Below, piece after piece: positions 38,770 through 46,880 of a stretch of DNA of 64,000 nt (its first letter is position 1; every line of letters starts with the position of its first letter). The stretch covers positions 1 through 64,000 of the forward strand of contig NZ_NXLO01000001.1 of NCBI RefSeq assembly GCF_003364295.1, written 5' to 3'. The notes under the pieces are model-generated. The model did no database searches, was not told the origin of the DNA, and worked only from the letters and a program-made list of their open reading frames with translations. Made by a program: the position numbers and the translations under genes. This stretch comes from Helicobacter sp. MIT 99-5507. Lineage in GTDB: Bacteria > Campylobacterota > Campylobacteria > Campylobacterales > Helicobacteraceae.

Positions 38770-39843
38770 TTAAAAAGATTCTAAAAAATTATTATAATAT
38801 TTCCATGATTGTATGATTTTTGGTGTATTTTCTTTTATCGTTGTTAATTCATAATCTAAATATTTTTTTATATATTTTTTCATTTCTATATTATTATTAA
38901 AATATTCAAGTATGATTTTTTCAAATCCTCCATTATCGCAAAAATCTTTTAGTATATAAAATTTATTTTCATTATCTTTAGAATCTATATAAAAATGCTT
39001 GTGAATATTCATAGAGGAATAGTTTGCATCAAAATCATTTATTTTATTATTAAAATTTATATCAAGAATATTTGCTATATTTTTCATTGTATCAAATGAT
39101 TTTAGTGGTGTGCTTATATCGTTTGTATCTATGAAATACAGACTTTTTGTTGCATTTGTTAATTGTAAATTTAGTGAAGTAAAACAAAAAAATGGAATGA
39201 TTTTGCTTTTTGTGATTGTTTGGGTTAGGAAAGTGATTATTTCATTGATAGTGTTATATATTTCATTTTTTAATACATTATCAAGATATGTGATCTCTTG
39301 CTGCCCCCCCCTATTTAGTGCGATAGTATTTGTTTTTATTCCATATACTAATTTTGGCATTAAAGCATTATGAGTATGTGTCCTAAAAATACTAATAGGA
39401 TCTCTAACTAGGCATAATATTGGCACTTTATGATTTAATTTTGATAATATATTTTTTCTTGTATTATCAATATATGCTTTTTCTATACTAAGTCCATAAA
39501 ATTTGCCTTTGTAATTTTGCGCTTGTTTTCTTGCGAGTAATACATAATCACTTCTAGCAAACATATTATCCAAAGTCATAGGATTTGCCCCTAGATTCTG
39601 CATATATTTGATAAACGCTACAAACCCAACTCCATGGCTACCAGCAATGATATAAGAATAATCTTGTGGCATACTAAAGAATCTCGTCCAATGGCTAGAT
39701 ACAAAAATATTATATTTAAATTGATGATTATTATAGAATCCACCTTGTATATGTGGTAAAAACCATGTCAAGATTCTTTTAAAAATATATTTAAATTCTT
39801 TATTTTTAATATGTTGAAATAATCTTTTTATCTTTGTATTCAT
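38770..39843 (-). CDS. Phosphoramidate transferase-like protein A (G8 tract)
   Basis: 357 aa. Motifs GSHGVG (68-73) and VRDPIS (146-151), LYFIDTNDIS, and the C-terminal NTPKIIQSWKYYNNFL. A G8 tract encodes NRGGQ (residues 178-180), in frame as sequenced. The ATG directly follows the cysC-like stop (TAAATG), so the donor-activating kinase and first transferase are translated together. Length and motif spacing agree with the other four paralogues. Transfer of MeOPN (or another group from a 3'-phosphonucleotide donor) is inferred. Confidence 0.8.
   Translation of the reverse strand: MNTKIKRLFQHIKNKEFKYIFKRILTWFLPHIQGGFYNNHQFKYNIFVSSHWTRFFSMPQDYSYIIAGSHGVGFVAFIKYMQNLGANPMTLDNMFARSDYVLLARKQAQNYKGKFYGLSIEKAYIDNTRKNILSKLNHKVPILCLVRDPISIFRTHTHNALMPKLVYGIKTNTIALNRGGQQEITYLDNVLKNEIYNTINEIITFLTQTITKSKIIPFFCFTSLNLQLTNATKSLYFIDTNDISTPLKSFDTMKNIANILDINFNNKINDFDANYSSMNIHKHFYIDSKDNENKFYILKDFCDNGGFEKIILEYFNNNIEMKKYIKKYLDYELTTIKENTPKIIQSWKYYNNFLESF
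39304..39311 (-). repeat. C8 (coding-strand G8) tract in transferase A
   Basis: Eight C on the plus strand, encoding R-G-G about 27 codons after VRDPIS. Confidence 0.85.
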
Positions 39844-40371
39844 TTATTTTACCCATTGTATTTTTTGAGTTTTAATATATTTTAATATTTGCTTTGCTTT
39901 TAAATCCGCATTATTTTGCACATTATTATCTATAGTGATATTTGGTGTTGGAATATCGTATTTTATATCAATACCAATTACATCTTTTACCCTGCCTTCT
40001 ATTGCACCAGTATATAATCCTTTTTGATCTCTTTTTATCAATTCTTCCATATTGCATTCAATATATACTTCAAGATAATTTTTAAATATATTTCTATTGT
40101 TTTTATATACTTCATTAAATAATGAAATTGTTGATGCAATCACTACAATATCTTGTTGTGATAATAAACTACAAAGCCTAGCTCTATTAAAAGCTACCTC
40201 TATCCTAGAATCTTTATCAAATTTATTATTACTAAAAATTTCTCTAAATCCATCACCATCTAAATATACTATATTTGGTATTTCTTGTTTTATGATATTG
40301 TATAGTTCTTTTGATATGGTGCTTTTACCGCTTCCAGATAGTCCATTTATCCATATAACAAGTCCGCTCAT
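39844..40371 (-). CDS. cysC: APS-kinase-fold protein, Cj1415-like (cytidine diphosphoramidate kinase)
   Basis: 175 aa. Walker A is INGLSGSGKSTISKEL and the substrate motif is LDGDGFREIF, where canonical APS kinases have DGDNxR. Databases name such genes cysC, but C. jejuni Cj1415 phosphorylates the 3'-OH of cytidine diphosphoramidate instead of APS. No ATP sulfurylase genes (cysD/cysN) are in the window, and all other MeOPN enzymes are, so I favour the Cj1415 role. The product, a 3'-phosphonucleotide donor, explains why the transferases look like sulfotransferases. ATGA overlap with the flippase gene. Confidence 0.87.
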   Translation of the reverse strand: MSGLVIWINGLSGSGKSTISKELYNIIKQEIPNIVYLDGDGFREIFSNNKFDKDSRIEVAFNRARLCSLLSQQDIVVIASTISLFNEVYKNNRNIFKNYLEVYIECNMEELIKRDQKGLYTGAIEGRVKDVIGIDIKYDIPTPNITIDNNVQNNADLKAKQILKYIKTQKIQWVK

Positions 40372-42074
40372 TTTACCTCTATTTTAATTGGGCATCGCTC
40401 AATTGTGCTTAATCTATGTGCTATGATAAGCAATGTTTTATCTTTTGATACATCATATATTTCATCCATTATTTGAGATTCTGTATCATTATCCAATGCA
40501 CTTGTTGCCTCATCAAGCACTAATATTTCTGGATTATTATACAAAGCTCTAGCTATTGCAATCCTTTGCTTTTGCCCACCACTTAGTTTTATTCCACCAT
40601 CACCTACAATGGTATTTATTCCTTGATTTTTTTCTAAAAAATCCCAAATTCTTGCTTTTTTACATACTTCAATAATCTTATCTTTATCTATTTTGTCATT
40701 TAATACAATATTTTCTGCAACACTCCCATCAAATAAAAATACACTTTGTGGAATATAGCCAATTTTTTTTCTCCAAGACCTAAGATTTGAATTATCAAGT
40801 AATTTACCATCAATCCTCATCTCACCACTTTTTGGTTTATATATCCCAATGATTAAATCAACCAATGTGCTTTTTCCTGCTCCACTTTTGCCAATAAATG
40901 CTATTTTATCGCCTTTATTTATCACTAGATTAAAATCTTTTATAATAGGTTTATTTGTTAGATATTCAAATGTTATATTTTTTAATTCTACTTTTTCATT
41001 AAATTCTATTTTTTCATTATCTTCAGCTTCTGTATGATATATCATATCTTCATATACAATATCTAAGCCTCTTTTGTGGAATCTAGACATATTATAACTT
41101 GCTAGAATCTTATTTACAGAAGGCAAGATTCTATATAATGCTAGTGCATACATTGATATTATTGGTATTACAGCTGCTGCGTCATTATATTTTATTAGTA
41201 TATATACAACAGATGCTGTTAATACGCAAAATCCTATTGTCTCAAGTATAAATTTTGGAAGTGGCAGTAAGGTTTGGGTGATAATTTCTGTGCTTACTTT
41301 TTCTAAAGAGGCTTTGTTGAATGCTTCAAGGACATTTCCTTGCTCTCCTTTTAGTTTTATAATCTTAAAATTTCCAAGCGTTTTTGTGATGATTTTTAAA
41401 AATTGCTCGCTTAGTTCTGCTTGCATCTCGCCTTTTTTTCGTATTGTTTTTGATATAGTTTTTGTAATAAGCAAGACATTTATCCCAAGTATAAATGTAA
41501 GCACAATAGTCATTTTCCAGCTAATTATCAATAGCAGTGAATACATAAGTGTTATTGTGATGATTTCTGAAGCCATTAATAAAATTTGTTGTATAAATTG
41601 CGATGCTTGCATGGCTTCAGTCGTGATATTTCGCCTAATTGTATCTGCATTTTTATTTGTAAAATCCAAATAGCTAAGCTCTGTTGTTTTACAAAATAAT
41701 CTATATGCAAAAAAATGATATTTTTTGAATGCAAATCTATTTAGTGCGTAGGAATAAGCGATATTTGCAATTGCTCTAAAAACATAAAATACAATCATTG
41801 TAAAGCCAAACCATACAATGAATTCTGTTGTATTGCTAGCATTTAAAAAATCATATAAATATTTAGATACTTTATTTTCAAAAATCATATTTGGATTTGA
41901 TGCAAATGTGATAAATGGCATAATGATACTAATCCCGATTGTTTCAATGATTGAGATACTAAGTGTAGCAAAAAGTAAAAATATCAATATGACTTTATCA
42001 CGCCTTGACATCAAATATCGAATTTTTGTTAAATCGCTTATATTTGAATATGATTTTATTTTATTTTTTTTCAT
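40368..42074 (-). CDS. PglK/WlaB-like ABC flippase (fused membrane and ATPase domains)
   Basis: 568 aa. Residues 25-320 hold six membrane helices; the C-terminal ATPase has Walker A IGKSGAGKST, Q-loop IGYIPQSVFLFDGS, signature LSGGQKQRIA, Walker B ILVLDEATSALD and H-loop IAHRLST. Helix regions (SIIETIGISIIMPFI, FYVFRAIANIAYSYALNRF) resemble Campylobacter PglK, which flips lipid-linked heptasaccharide. The C-terminus ends about 15 residues after the H-loop, shorter than PglK. As first gene of the island, it suggests the decorated glycan is built on a lipid carrier. MsbA-like lipid export is the alternative. Confidence 0.85.
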   Translation of the reverse strand: MKKNKIKSYSNISDLTKIRYLMSRRDKVILIFLLFATLSISIIETIGISIIMPFITFASNPNMIFENKVSKYLYDFLNASNTTEFIVWFGFTMIVFYVFRAIANIAYSYALNRFAFKKYHFFAYRLFCKTTELSYLDFTNKNADTIRRNITTEAMQASQFIQQILLMASEIITITLMYSLLLIISWKMTIVLTFILGINVLLITKTISKTIRKKGEMQAELSEQFLKIITKTLGNFKIIKLKGEQGNVLEAFNKASLEKVSTEIITQTLLPLPKFILETIGFCVLTASVVYILIKYNDAAAVIPIISMYALALYRILPSVNKILASYNMSRFHKRGLDIVYEDMIYHTEAEDNEKIEFNEKVELKNITFEYLTNKPIIKDFNLVINKGDKIAFIGKSGAGKSTLVDLIIGIYKPKSGEMRIDGKLLDNSNLRSWRKKIGYIPQSVFLFDGSVAENIVLNDKIDKDKIIEVCKKARIWDFLEKNQGINTIVGDGGIKLSGGQKQRIAIARALYNNPEILVLDEATSALDNDTESQIMDEIYDVSKDKTLLIIAHRLSTIERCPIKIEVK

Positions 42075-42168
42075 TATTTATTTTGGATTACCTTCTGTAA
42101 AATAAGTTTAAGATTCTACTTTAAATTTATAAATCTTTTATTAGAATCTAGAGCAAAAGGAGATTACC

Positions 42169-42678
42169 ATGTTGCATGATTTTGAAGCATTAGATTATGA
42201 GATAAAAGAATTTAGAGATTCTTGTAAAACAATTAATATTGCAAGCCTTAGCCCAAATGGTGAAGTTGTAATTAGCTATGCACCTTATATAGAATCTAGT
42301 GGTAAATATTATATTTATATAAGCGAGATTACACCACATTTTGGTAGCATAAAAGCAAATCCAAATAATATAGAAATTATGTTTATTCAAGATGAAAGTA
42401 AAGCAAATAATATTTTTGCAAGAGTGCGACTAATTTATAGAGCAAAAGCATCATTTATAAAAAGAGATAGCAAGCAGTTTGATTTGATTTTTGATGAATT
42501 CCAAAAGAAAAATAATAATATTAGTGAAATAGAAATTCTTCGCAATATGAGTGATTTTCATCTAATTAGATTTGAGTTTAGCAAAGGTAGATTTATAAAA
42601 GGTTTTGGTAAAGCTTATGAAATAGATAGAAAAATAATTAGCCATATAAATCCAAAAAATCCACATAAATTTAAATAG
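42169..42678 (+). CDS. HugZ-like heme oxygenase, short form
   Basis: 169 aa. It aligns by eye with the C-terminal two thirds of H. pylori HugZ: SLSPNGEVVISYAPYIESSGKYYIYISEI, SKANNIFARVRL, MSDFHLIRFEFSKGRFIKGFGKAYEI and a C-terminal NPH motif. HugZ proteins degrade heme for iron using a split-barrel fold. The N-terminal region of about 80 residues with its own His motif is missing, and there is no room upstream for it. Possibly still a split-barrel flavin or heme protein. AAAAGGAG precedes the ATG. Divergent from the flippase gene. Confidence 0.75.
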   Translation: MLHDFEALDYEIKEFRDSCKTINIASLSPNGEVVISYAPYIESSGKYYIYISEITPHFGSIKANPNNIEIMFIQDESKANNIFARVRLIYRAKASFIKRDSKQFDLIFDEFQKKNNNISEIEILRNMSDFHLIRFEFSKGRFIKGFGKAYEIDRKIISHINPKNPHKFK

Positions 42679-42679
42679 C

Positions 42680-43417
42680 TTATAGCCATTTTTTTGCAAT
42701 ATCTTCTATAAATTTTTTATTAGATGAAGCAAAATATTTGATTTTTGGAATATTAGATTGTGCTTTTATATCATGCTTTTTTATTAGATATTGCACTATT
42801 GCATCCCCAGAATGGATTAATAGCGGTTTGTTATCAAAATATCTTTTTATTTCATCTTGAATGAGAGGAAAATGTGTGCAACCAAGTATGATCGCATCTG
42901 GTATTTGCTGTTCTTTAAAATAAAATCTAATTATAGAATCTAGCACCTCCCCACTTGTAATTCCTTCTTCTATAGCAGATACAAAAAGTCCTGTTTGGAG
43001 GCTTTGTATATTTTTATATCCTAGTTTTAAAAGTTTTGTTTCATATGCTTTACTTTTTATTGTAGCTTTTGTAGCAATGATTAATATATTTTTATTTTTA
43101 TCTTGCACATTATTGCTTAGTGCTAAGATTCCAGGTTCAACTACACCAATAACAGGAATCTTAGATATTTTTTGCATATCTTTTAGCGCATAAGCACTTG
43201 CTGTGTTGCAAGCAACTATTAATATATCAATATTGTGTTTATTAAAAAAATCTAGAGCTTCAAGTGAGAATCTAATAATTGTATCTTTATCTTTTGTGCC
43301 ATAAGGCACTCTAGCAGTATCACCATAATAAATAATTTCATTAAATAATCTTGCATCAACTATGCTTTTTAATACACTAAGCCCACCAATGCCACTATCA
43401 AAAACACCAGCTTTCAT
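42680..43417 (-). CDS. murI: Glutamate racemase
   Basis: 245 aa. Makes D-glutamate for peptidoglycan. The paired catalytic cysteines are seen in IVACNTASAYAL (residue ~72) and ILGCTHFPLI (~183), with the N-terminal GVFDSGIGGLSVLKSI motif and the YGDTARVPYG loop. It ends back to back with hugZ (one base between stops) and follows rho by eight bases, so it is probably transcribed with rho. Length is normal for the family. Confidence 0.96.
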   Translation of the reverse strand: MKAGVFDSGIGGLSVLKSIVDARLFNEIIYYGDTARVPYGTKDKDTIIRFSLEALDFFNKHNIDILIVACNTASAYALKDMQKISKIPVIGVVEPGILALSNNVQDKNKNILIIATKATIKSKAYETKLLKLGYKNIQSLQTGLFVSAIEEGITSGEVLDSIIRFYFKEQQIPDAIILGCTHFPLIQDEIKRYFDNKPLLIHSGDAIVQYLIKKHDIKAQSNIPKIKYFASSNKKFIEDIAKKWL

Positions 43418-43425
43418 TTTTAAAA

Positions 43426-44742
43426 CTATTCTTGCTCATTCATTTTATTTAAAAATTCATCATTACTTTTGCTATCTTTCATTTTTGAATATATTAGATT
43501 TAGGGCTTCAATATCACCTAATTGTTGCATAAAGTTTCGCAAAATCCATACTTTTTGTAGTTTTTCACTACCAAGGAGTAATTCATCTTTTCTAGTGCCA
43601 GATTTTAAAATATCAAATGCAGGATAGATTCTCCTATCAGCAATAGCTCTAGCAAGCACAATCTCGCTATTTCCTGTGCCTTTGAATTCTTCAAAAATAA
43701 CTTCATCCATTCTTGAGCCTGTATCGATTAAAGCTGTTGCAATAATCGTTAGACTTCCACCTTGCTCGATATTTCTAGCACTTCCAAAAAATCTTTTTGG
43801 CTTTTGCAATGCATTTGCATCAACGCCGCCGCTTAATACCTTTCCACTTGATGGAGTTACTGTGTTATAAGCTCTTGCAAGTCTTGTAATAGAATCTAGT
43901 AATATAACTACATCTTTTCCAAGCTCAACGCGTCTTTTTGCTTTTTCTATCACAAGTTCAGCGACTTTTACATGATTTGAAGCTGGCAAGTCAAAAGTAG
44001 AGCTATAAACCTCACCTTTTACGCTTCTTTGCATGTCAGTAACTTCTTCAGGTCTCTCATCAACTAGCAAAACCATTAGTTCAACTTCTTTGTGATTTTC
44101 TGAAATCCCATGTGCTAATTCTTTCATCAATTCTGTTTTACCAGTCCTTGGTGGTGCAACAATCAATGCTCTTTGTCCCTTACCAATAGGTGAAAATAAA
44201 TCTAGGATTCTGCCTGTGACTTTTGTGCTATTATATTCGAGTTTTATTTGTTCGCTTGGAAATAATGGTGTTAGATTGTCAAATAAGGGGCGATTTTTTG
44301 CTTCTTCAGGTGAGAGATGATTGATTGCTTCTATTTTTAATAATGCATAATATCGCTCTTGATCTTTTGGAGGACGAACTTGTCCTGTTACTAAGTCACC
44401 ATTTCTAAGAGCAAATTTTCTAATTTGAGTAAGCGATACATAGGTGTCATTTTGTGAATCTGAAAAGTTGTCATCAATACCACGAAGAAATCCATAATTT
44501 TCATTTGTTATGTCTAAGATTCCAGAAAAGAGTATATATCCTGCTTGACTAACTTGAGTTTTTAGTATTTCAAACATCAAATCTTGTCGCCTATATTCTT
44601 GTGGATTCTCAACCCCTAGTTTTTTTGCTATATCTATTAATTTTGTTAAAGTCATAGCTTTTAATTCTTCGATTTTGTAGGCATTTGCAGGTGTATGAGT
44701 TTTTTTATGATTTTCTTTTTGTAAATCTTTTTCACTTGCCAT
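43426..44742 (-). CDS. rho: Transcription termination factor Rho
   Basis: 438 aa. RNA-dependent helicase ending transcription. N-terminal helix-extended-loop domain ([30 protein letters not shown]), the OSP RNA-binding domain ([21 protein letters not shown]), then Walker [25 protein letters not shown], Walker [17 protein letters not shown] and the R-loop [21 protein letters not shown]. An ordinary, complete Rho. Confidence 0.98.
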   Translation of the reverse strand: MASEKDLQKENHKKTHTPANAYKIEELKAMTLTKLIDIAKKLGVENPQEYRRQDLMFEILKTQVSQAGYILFSGILDITNENYGFLRGIDDNFSDSQNDTYVSLTQIRKFALRNGDLVTGQVRPPKDQERYYALLKIEAINHLSPEEAKNRPLFDNLTPLFPSEQIKLEYNSTKVTGRILDLFSPIGKGQRALIVAPPRTGKTELMKELAHGISENHKEVELMVLLVDERPEEVTDMQRSVKGEVYSSTFDLPASNHVKVAELVIEKAKRRVELGKDVVILLDSITRLARAYNTVTPSSGKVLSGGVDANALQKPKRFFGSARNIEQGGSLTIIATALIDTGSRMDEVIFEEFKGTGNSEIVLARAIADRRIYPAFDILKSGTRKDELLLGSEKLQKVWILRNFMQQLGDIEALNLIYSKMKDSKSNDEFLNKMNEQE

Positions 44743-44817
44743 TTTTATTCCTTAAGATTTTTATAGATTTTTATTTTGCTTTTAAATATTTTTGTGTGAT
44801 TTGCAAACTCATTTTTT

Positions 44818-44843
44818 TGCAGTTAAATTTTGCAGTTAAATTT
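44818..44843. repeat. 13-nt tandem repeat upstream of rho
   Basis: TGCAGTTAAATTT occurs twice in direct succession in the 132-bp rho-dxr gap. No function evident; the rest of the gap is AT-rich. Confidence 0.6.
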
Positions 44844-44874
44844 TTGTTATTCTAGCTAAGAGGATTTCTAAAAG

Positions 44875-45966
44875 TCAATTAAAGCTATAAAAATCTATTA
44901 CTTCTTTATTTATATAAAAAACATCTTCTATATTTTTTATATATTTTATTTGTCCTTCAAACTTTTCTATTGCTTTGTATATATTTGTGTTTATATCACC
45001 AAATCTTATTTTATTTGCTAAAAACTTATATACTAAAATCTCATTTACTGCATTTAGAATAATACCTAGCTTTGGATTTTTTAAAAGTGTATCTTTTAGA
45101 TTCCATAAAGGATATCTATTTGTATCAATTTTTGTTAGATTAAAAGTAAAATTGCTTAAGTCTATTTCTTTTATAGATTCTATATTTTTTGCCCTCTTGC
45201 CAAGCATTGCATAAGATATAGGTAGCTTCATATCGCTATATCCTAAATGCGCAAATATCGCATTGTCATTTGTTTGGATTAATGCGTGGATAATTGAATT
45301 TCGTTCTATTAAAGCATCTATATTATCTGTATGAAATAAATATTTTGCCTCTAGTATTTCAAATAATTTATTTACCATTGTTGCACTATCTATTGTGATT
45401 TTTTTTCCCATATTCCAATTTGGGTGATTTAGTGCATTTTGTGGTGTTTGGGTAGATATAGTATTTATATCTACATCTCTTAATGCCCCACCACTTGCAG
45501 TTATAATCATTTTTTTAATATTTTGTTTGTCTTTTATAAGCTCTTGTAATGCAAAATGTTCGCTATCAAGCGGTATAATATTTGTAGTATCGATAAATTC
45601 TCCACCAACAACAAGACTTTCTTTGTTTGCTAGGGCTAGAATCTTATCTTTTTTTATCACTTCTAGGCTTGGTTTCAGCCCGCTAAATCCAACTATAGCA
45701 TTTATGACTATATCGCTTTTTGTTTCATTTATGGCTTCTAAGATTCCATCTTCACCAAAATATACTTTTTGATTTTTATCTATAGCTAGTTTGTCTTTTT
45801 GTGATAAATCTCTTAGGGCTACGATTTTTGGATTGAATTGTTTTATTTGTTTATTTAAAAGATCTACATTGCTTCCAGCAGCAAGCATTTCTATTTTTAT
45901 ATCATTATCTTTAGCGATTTTAAGCGCATTTGTTCCTATACTGCCTGTTGAACCTAGAATTACCAT
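44875..45966 (-). CDS. dxr: 1-deoxy-D-xylulose 5-phosphate reductoisomerase
   Basis: 363 aa. Second step of the MEP isoprenoid pathway. NADPH-binding start VILGSTGSIGTNALKI, then ALANKESLVVGGE, PLDSEHFAL with metal ligands, TASGGALRD and NHPNWNMGKKITIDSATMVNK. The ATG follows the cdsA stop directly (TAGATG), as is usual for the cdsA-dxr pair in this group. Complete. Confidence 0.97.
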   Translation of the reverse strand: MVILGSTGSIGTNALKIAKDNDIKIEMLAAGSNVDLLNKQIKQFNPKIVALRDLSQKDKLAIDKNQKVYFGEDGILEAINETKSDIVINAIVGFSGLKPSLEVIKKDKILALANKESLVVGGEFIDTTNIIPLDSEHFALQELIKDKQNIKKMIITASGGALRDVDINTISTQTPQNALNHPNWNMGKKITIDSATMVNKLFEILEAKYLFHTDNIDALIERNSIIHALIQTNDNAIFAHLGYSDMKLPISYAMLGKRAKNIESIKEIDLSNFTFNLTKIDTNRYPLWNLKDTLLKNPKLGIILNAVNEILVYKFLANKIRFGDINTNIYKAIEKFEGQIKYIKNIEDVFYINKEVIDFYSFN

Positions 45967-46746
45967 CTAAATCCAATCAAGTAAAAATAACATCACTACA
46001 CTACTAAATAACAATCCATCAACTCTATCTAGCATACCACCATGACCAGGAAGTATATTTCCGCTATCTTTTACATTTGCATTTCTTTTTAACATACTCT
46101 CATATAAGTCACCAAAAATCGATATTGCTGCAATACATAATGTAATAAAAAATGCTGATATAAAATCTTTTATCATCATACCAACTACACAACCAACTAA
46201 TGTTGCAACGATAAATCCAATCAATGCGCCTTCTAGCGTTTTCTTTGGTGATAATGGTGATAATGGTGATTTTCCAAATATTTTACCACCAAAATATGCC
46301 CCAGTATCAGCAATAGCAACTGTTACAATAAGCCAAATGATTGTTTTTACTCCAAAACTAGTATAAATATCAAAAAAGCAAAGAAATGGAATTGTAGGAT
46401 AGATTATTACCAAATAATCTTTTGATTTTGTATTTTGTTTAAATGTATTATAAGATACCATAATAACTATTGCTACAAGTGCTGCAGTGATTGGATTGTT
46501 ATGAAAATATGCAATGATCCAAAGTATAGTTGCAATTACATATAGATTTGTTCTATTTTCTAAACCATATAATTTTATTGCTTCATAAAATGCTATATAA
46601 AAGCAGAATCCAATAGTAAGCCACGCTAGAAATTTAATATTTAATATAAAAATTAATACAATTATTCCTATAATCACTATACCTGTATAATATCTAGATA
46701 TATTTGAATTATTATTTGGAATTAGTTTTGAAAAAAAGCTCTGCAT
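45967..46746 (-). CDS. cdsA: Phosphatidate cytidylyltransferase
   Basis: 259 aa from ATG 46746, preceded by TTGGAG; a longer frame to 46776 starts inside that RBS region. Makes CDP-diacylglycerol for phospholipids. Seven or more hydrophobic segments, and the C-terminal signature SPKKTLEGALIGFI plus DLYESMLKRNANVKDSGNILPGHGGMLDRVDGLLF split as in CdsA. Inner membrane enzyme. Translationally tied to dxr. Confidence 0.95.
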   Translation of the reverse strand: MQSFFSKLIPNNNSNISRYYTGIVIIGIIVLIFILNIKFLAWLTIGFCFYIAFYEAIKLYGLENRTNLYVIATILWIIAYFHNNPITAALVAIVIMVSYNTFKQNTKSKDYLVIIYPTIPFLCFFDIYTSFGVKTIIWLIVTVAIADTGAYFGGKIFGKSPLSPLSPKKTLEGALIGFIVATLVGCVVGMMIKDFISAFFITLCIAAISIFGDLYESMLKRNANVKDSGNILPGHGGMLDRVDGLLFSSVVMLFLLDWI

Positions 46747-46880
46747 AAAATCTCCAAGTTTAAGCTTAAGGTGCAATATATGCTAAAAAATATAGAATTA
46801 ATGTTTGCAAATTTAGCAAAATTATCTTTAAAGAAATTAATATTCATTTAAAAGCAGTTTATTTACTAAAGGTTTATTAT

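Noticed and set aside
27962-40371. Reading the CysC-like kinase, CysQ and sulfotransferase-like genes as a sulfation (PAPS) system
   Set aside because: No ATP sulfurylase genes are present, while the PPDK-like glutamine kinase, the amidotransferase-fold hydrolase and the nucleotidyltransferase in the same operon fit the phosphoramidate route. Kept only as an alternative.
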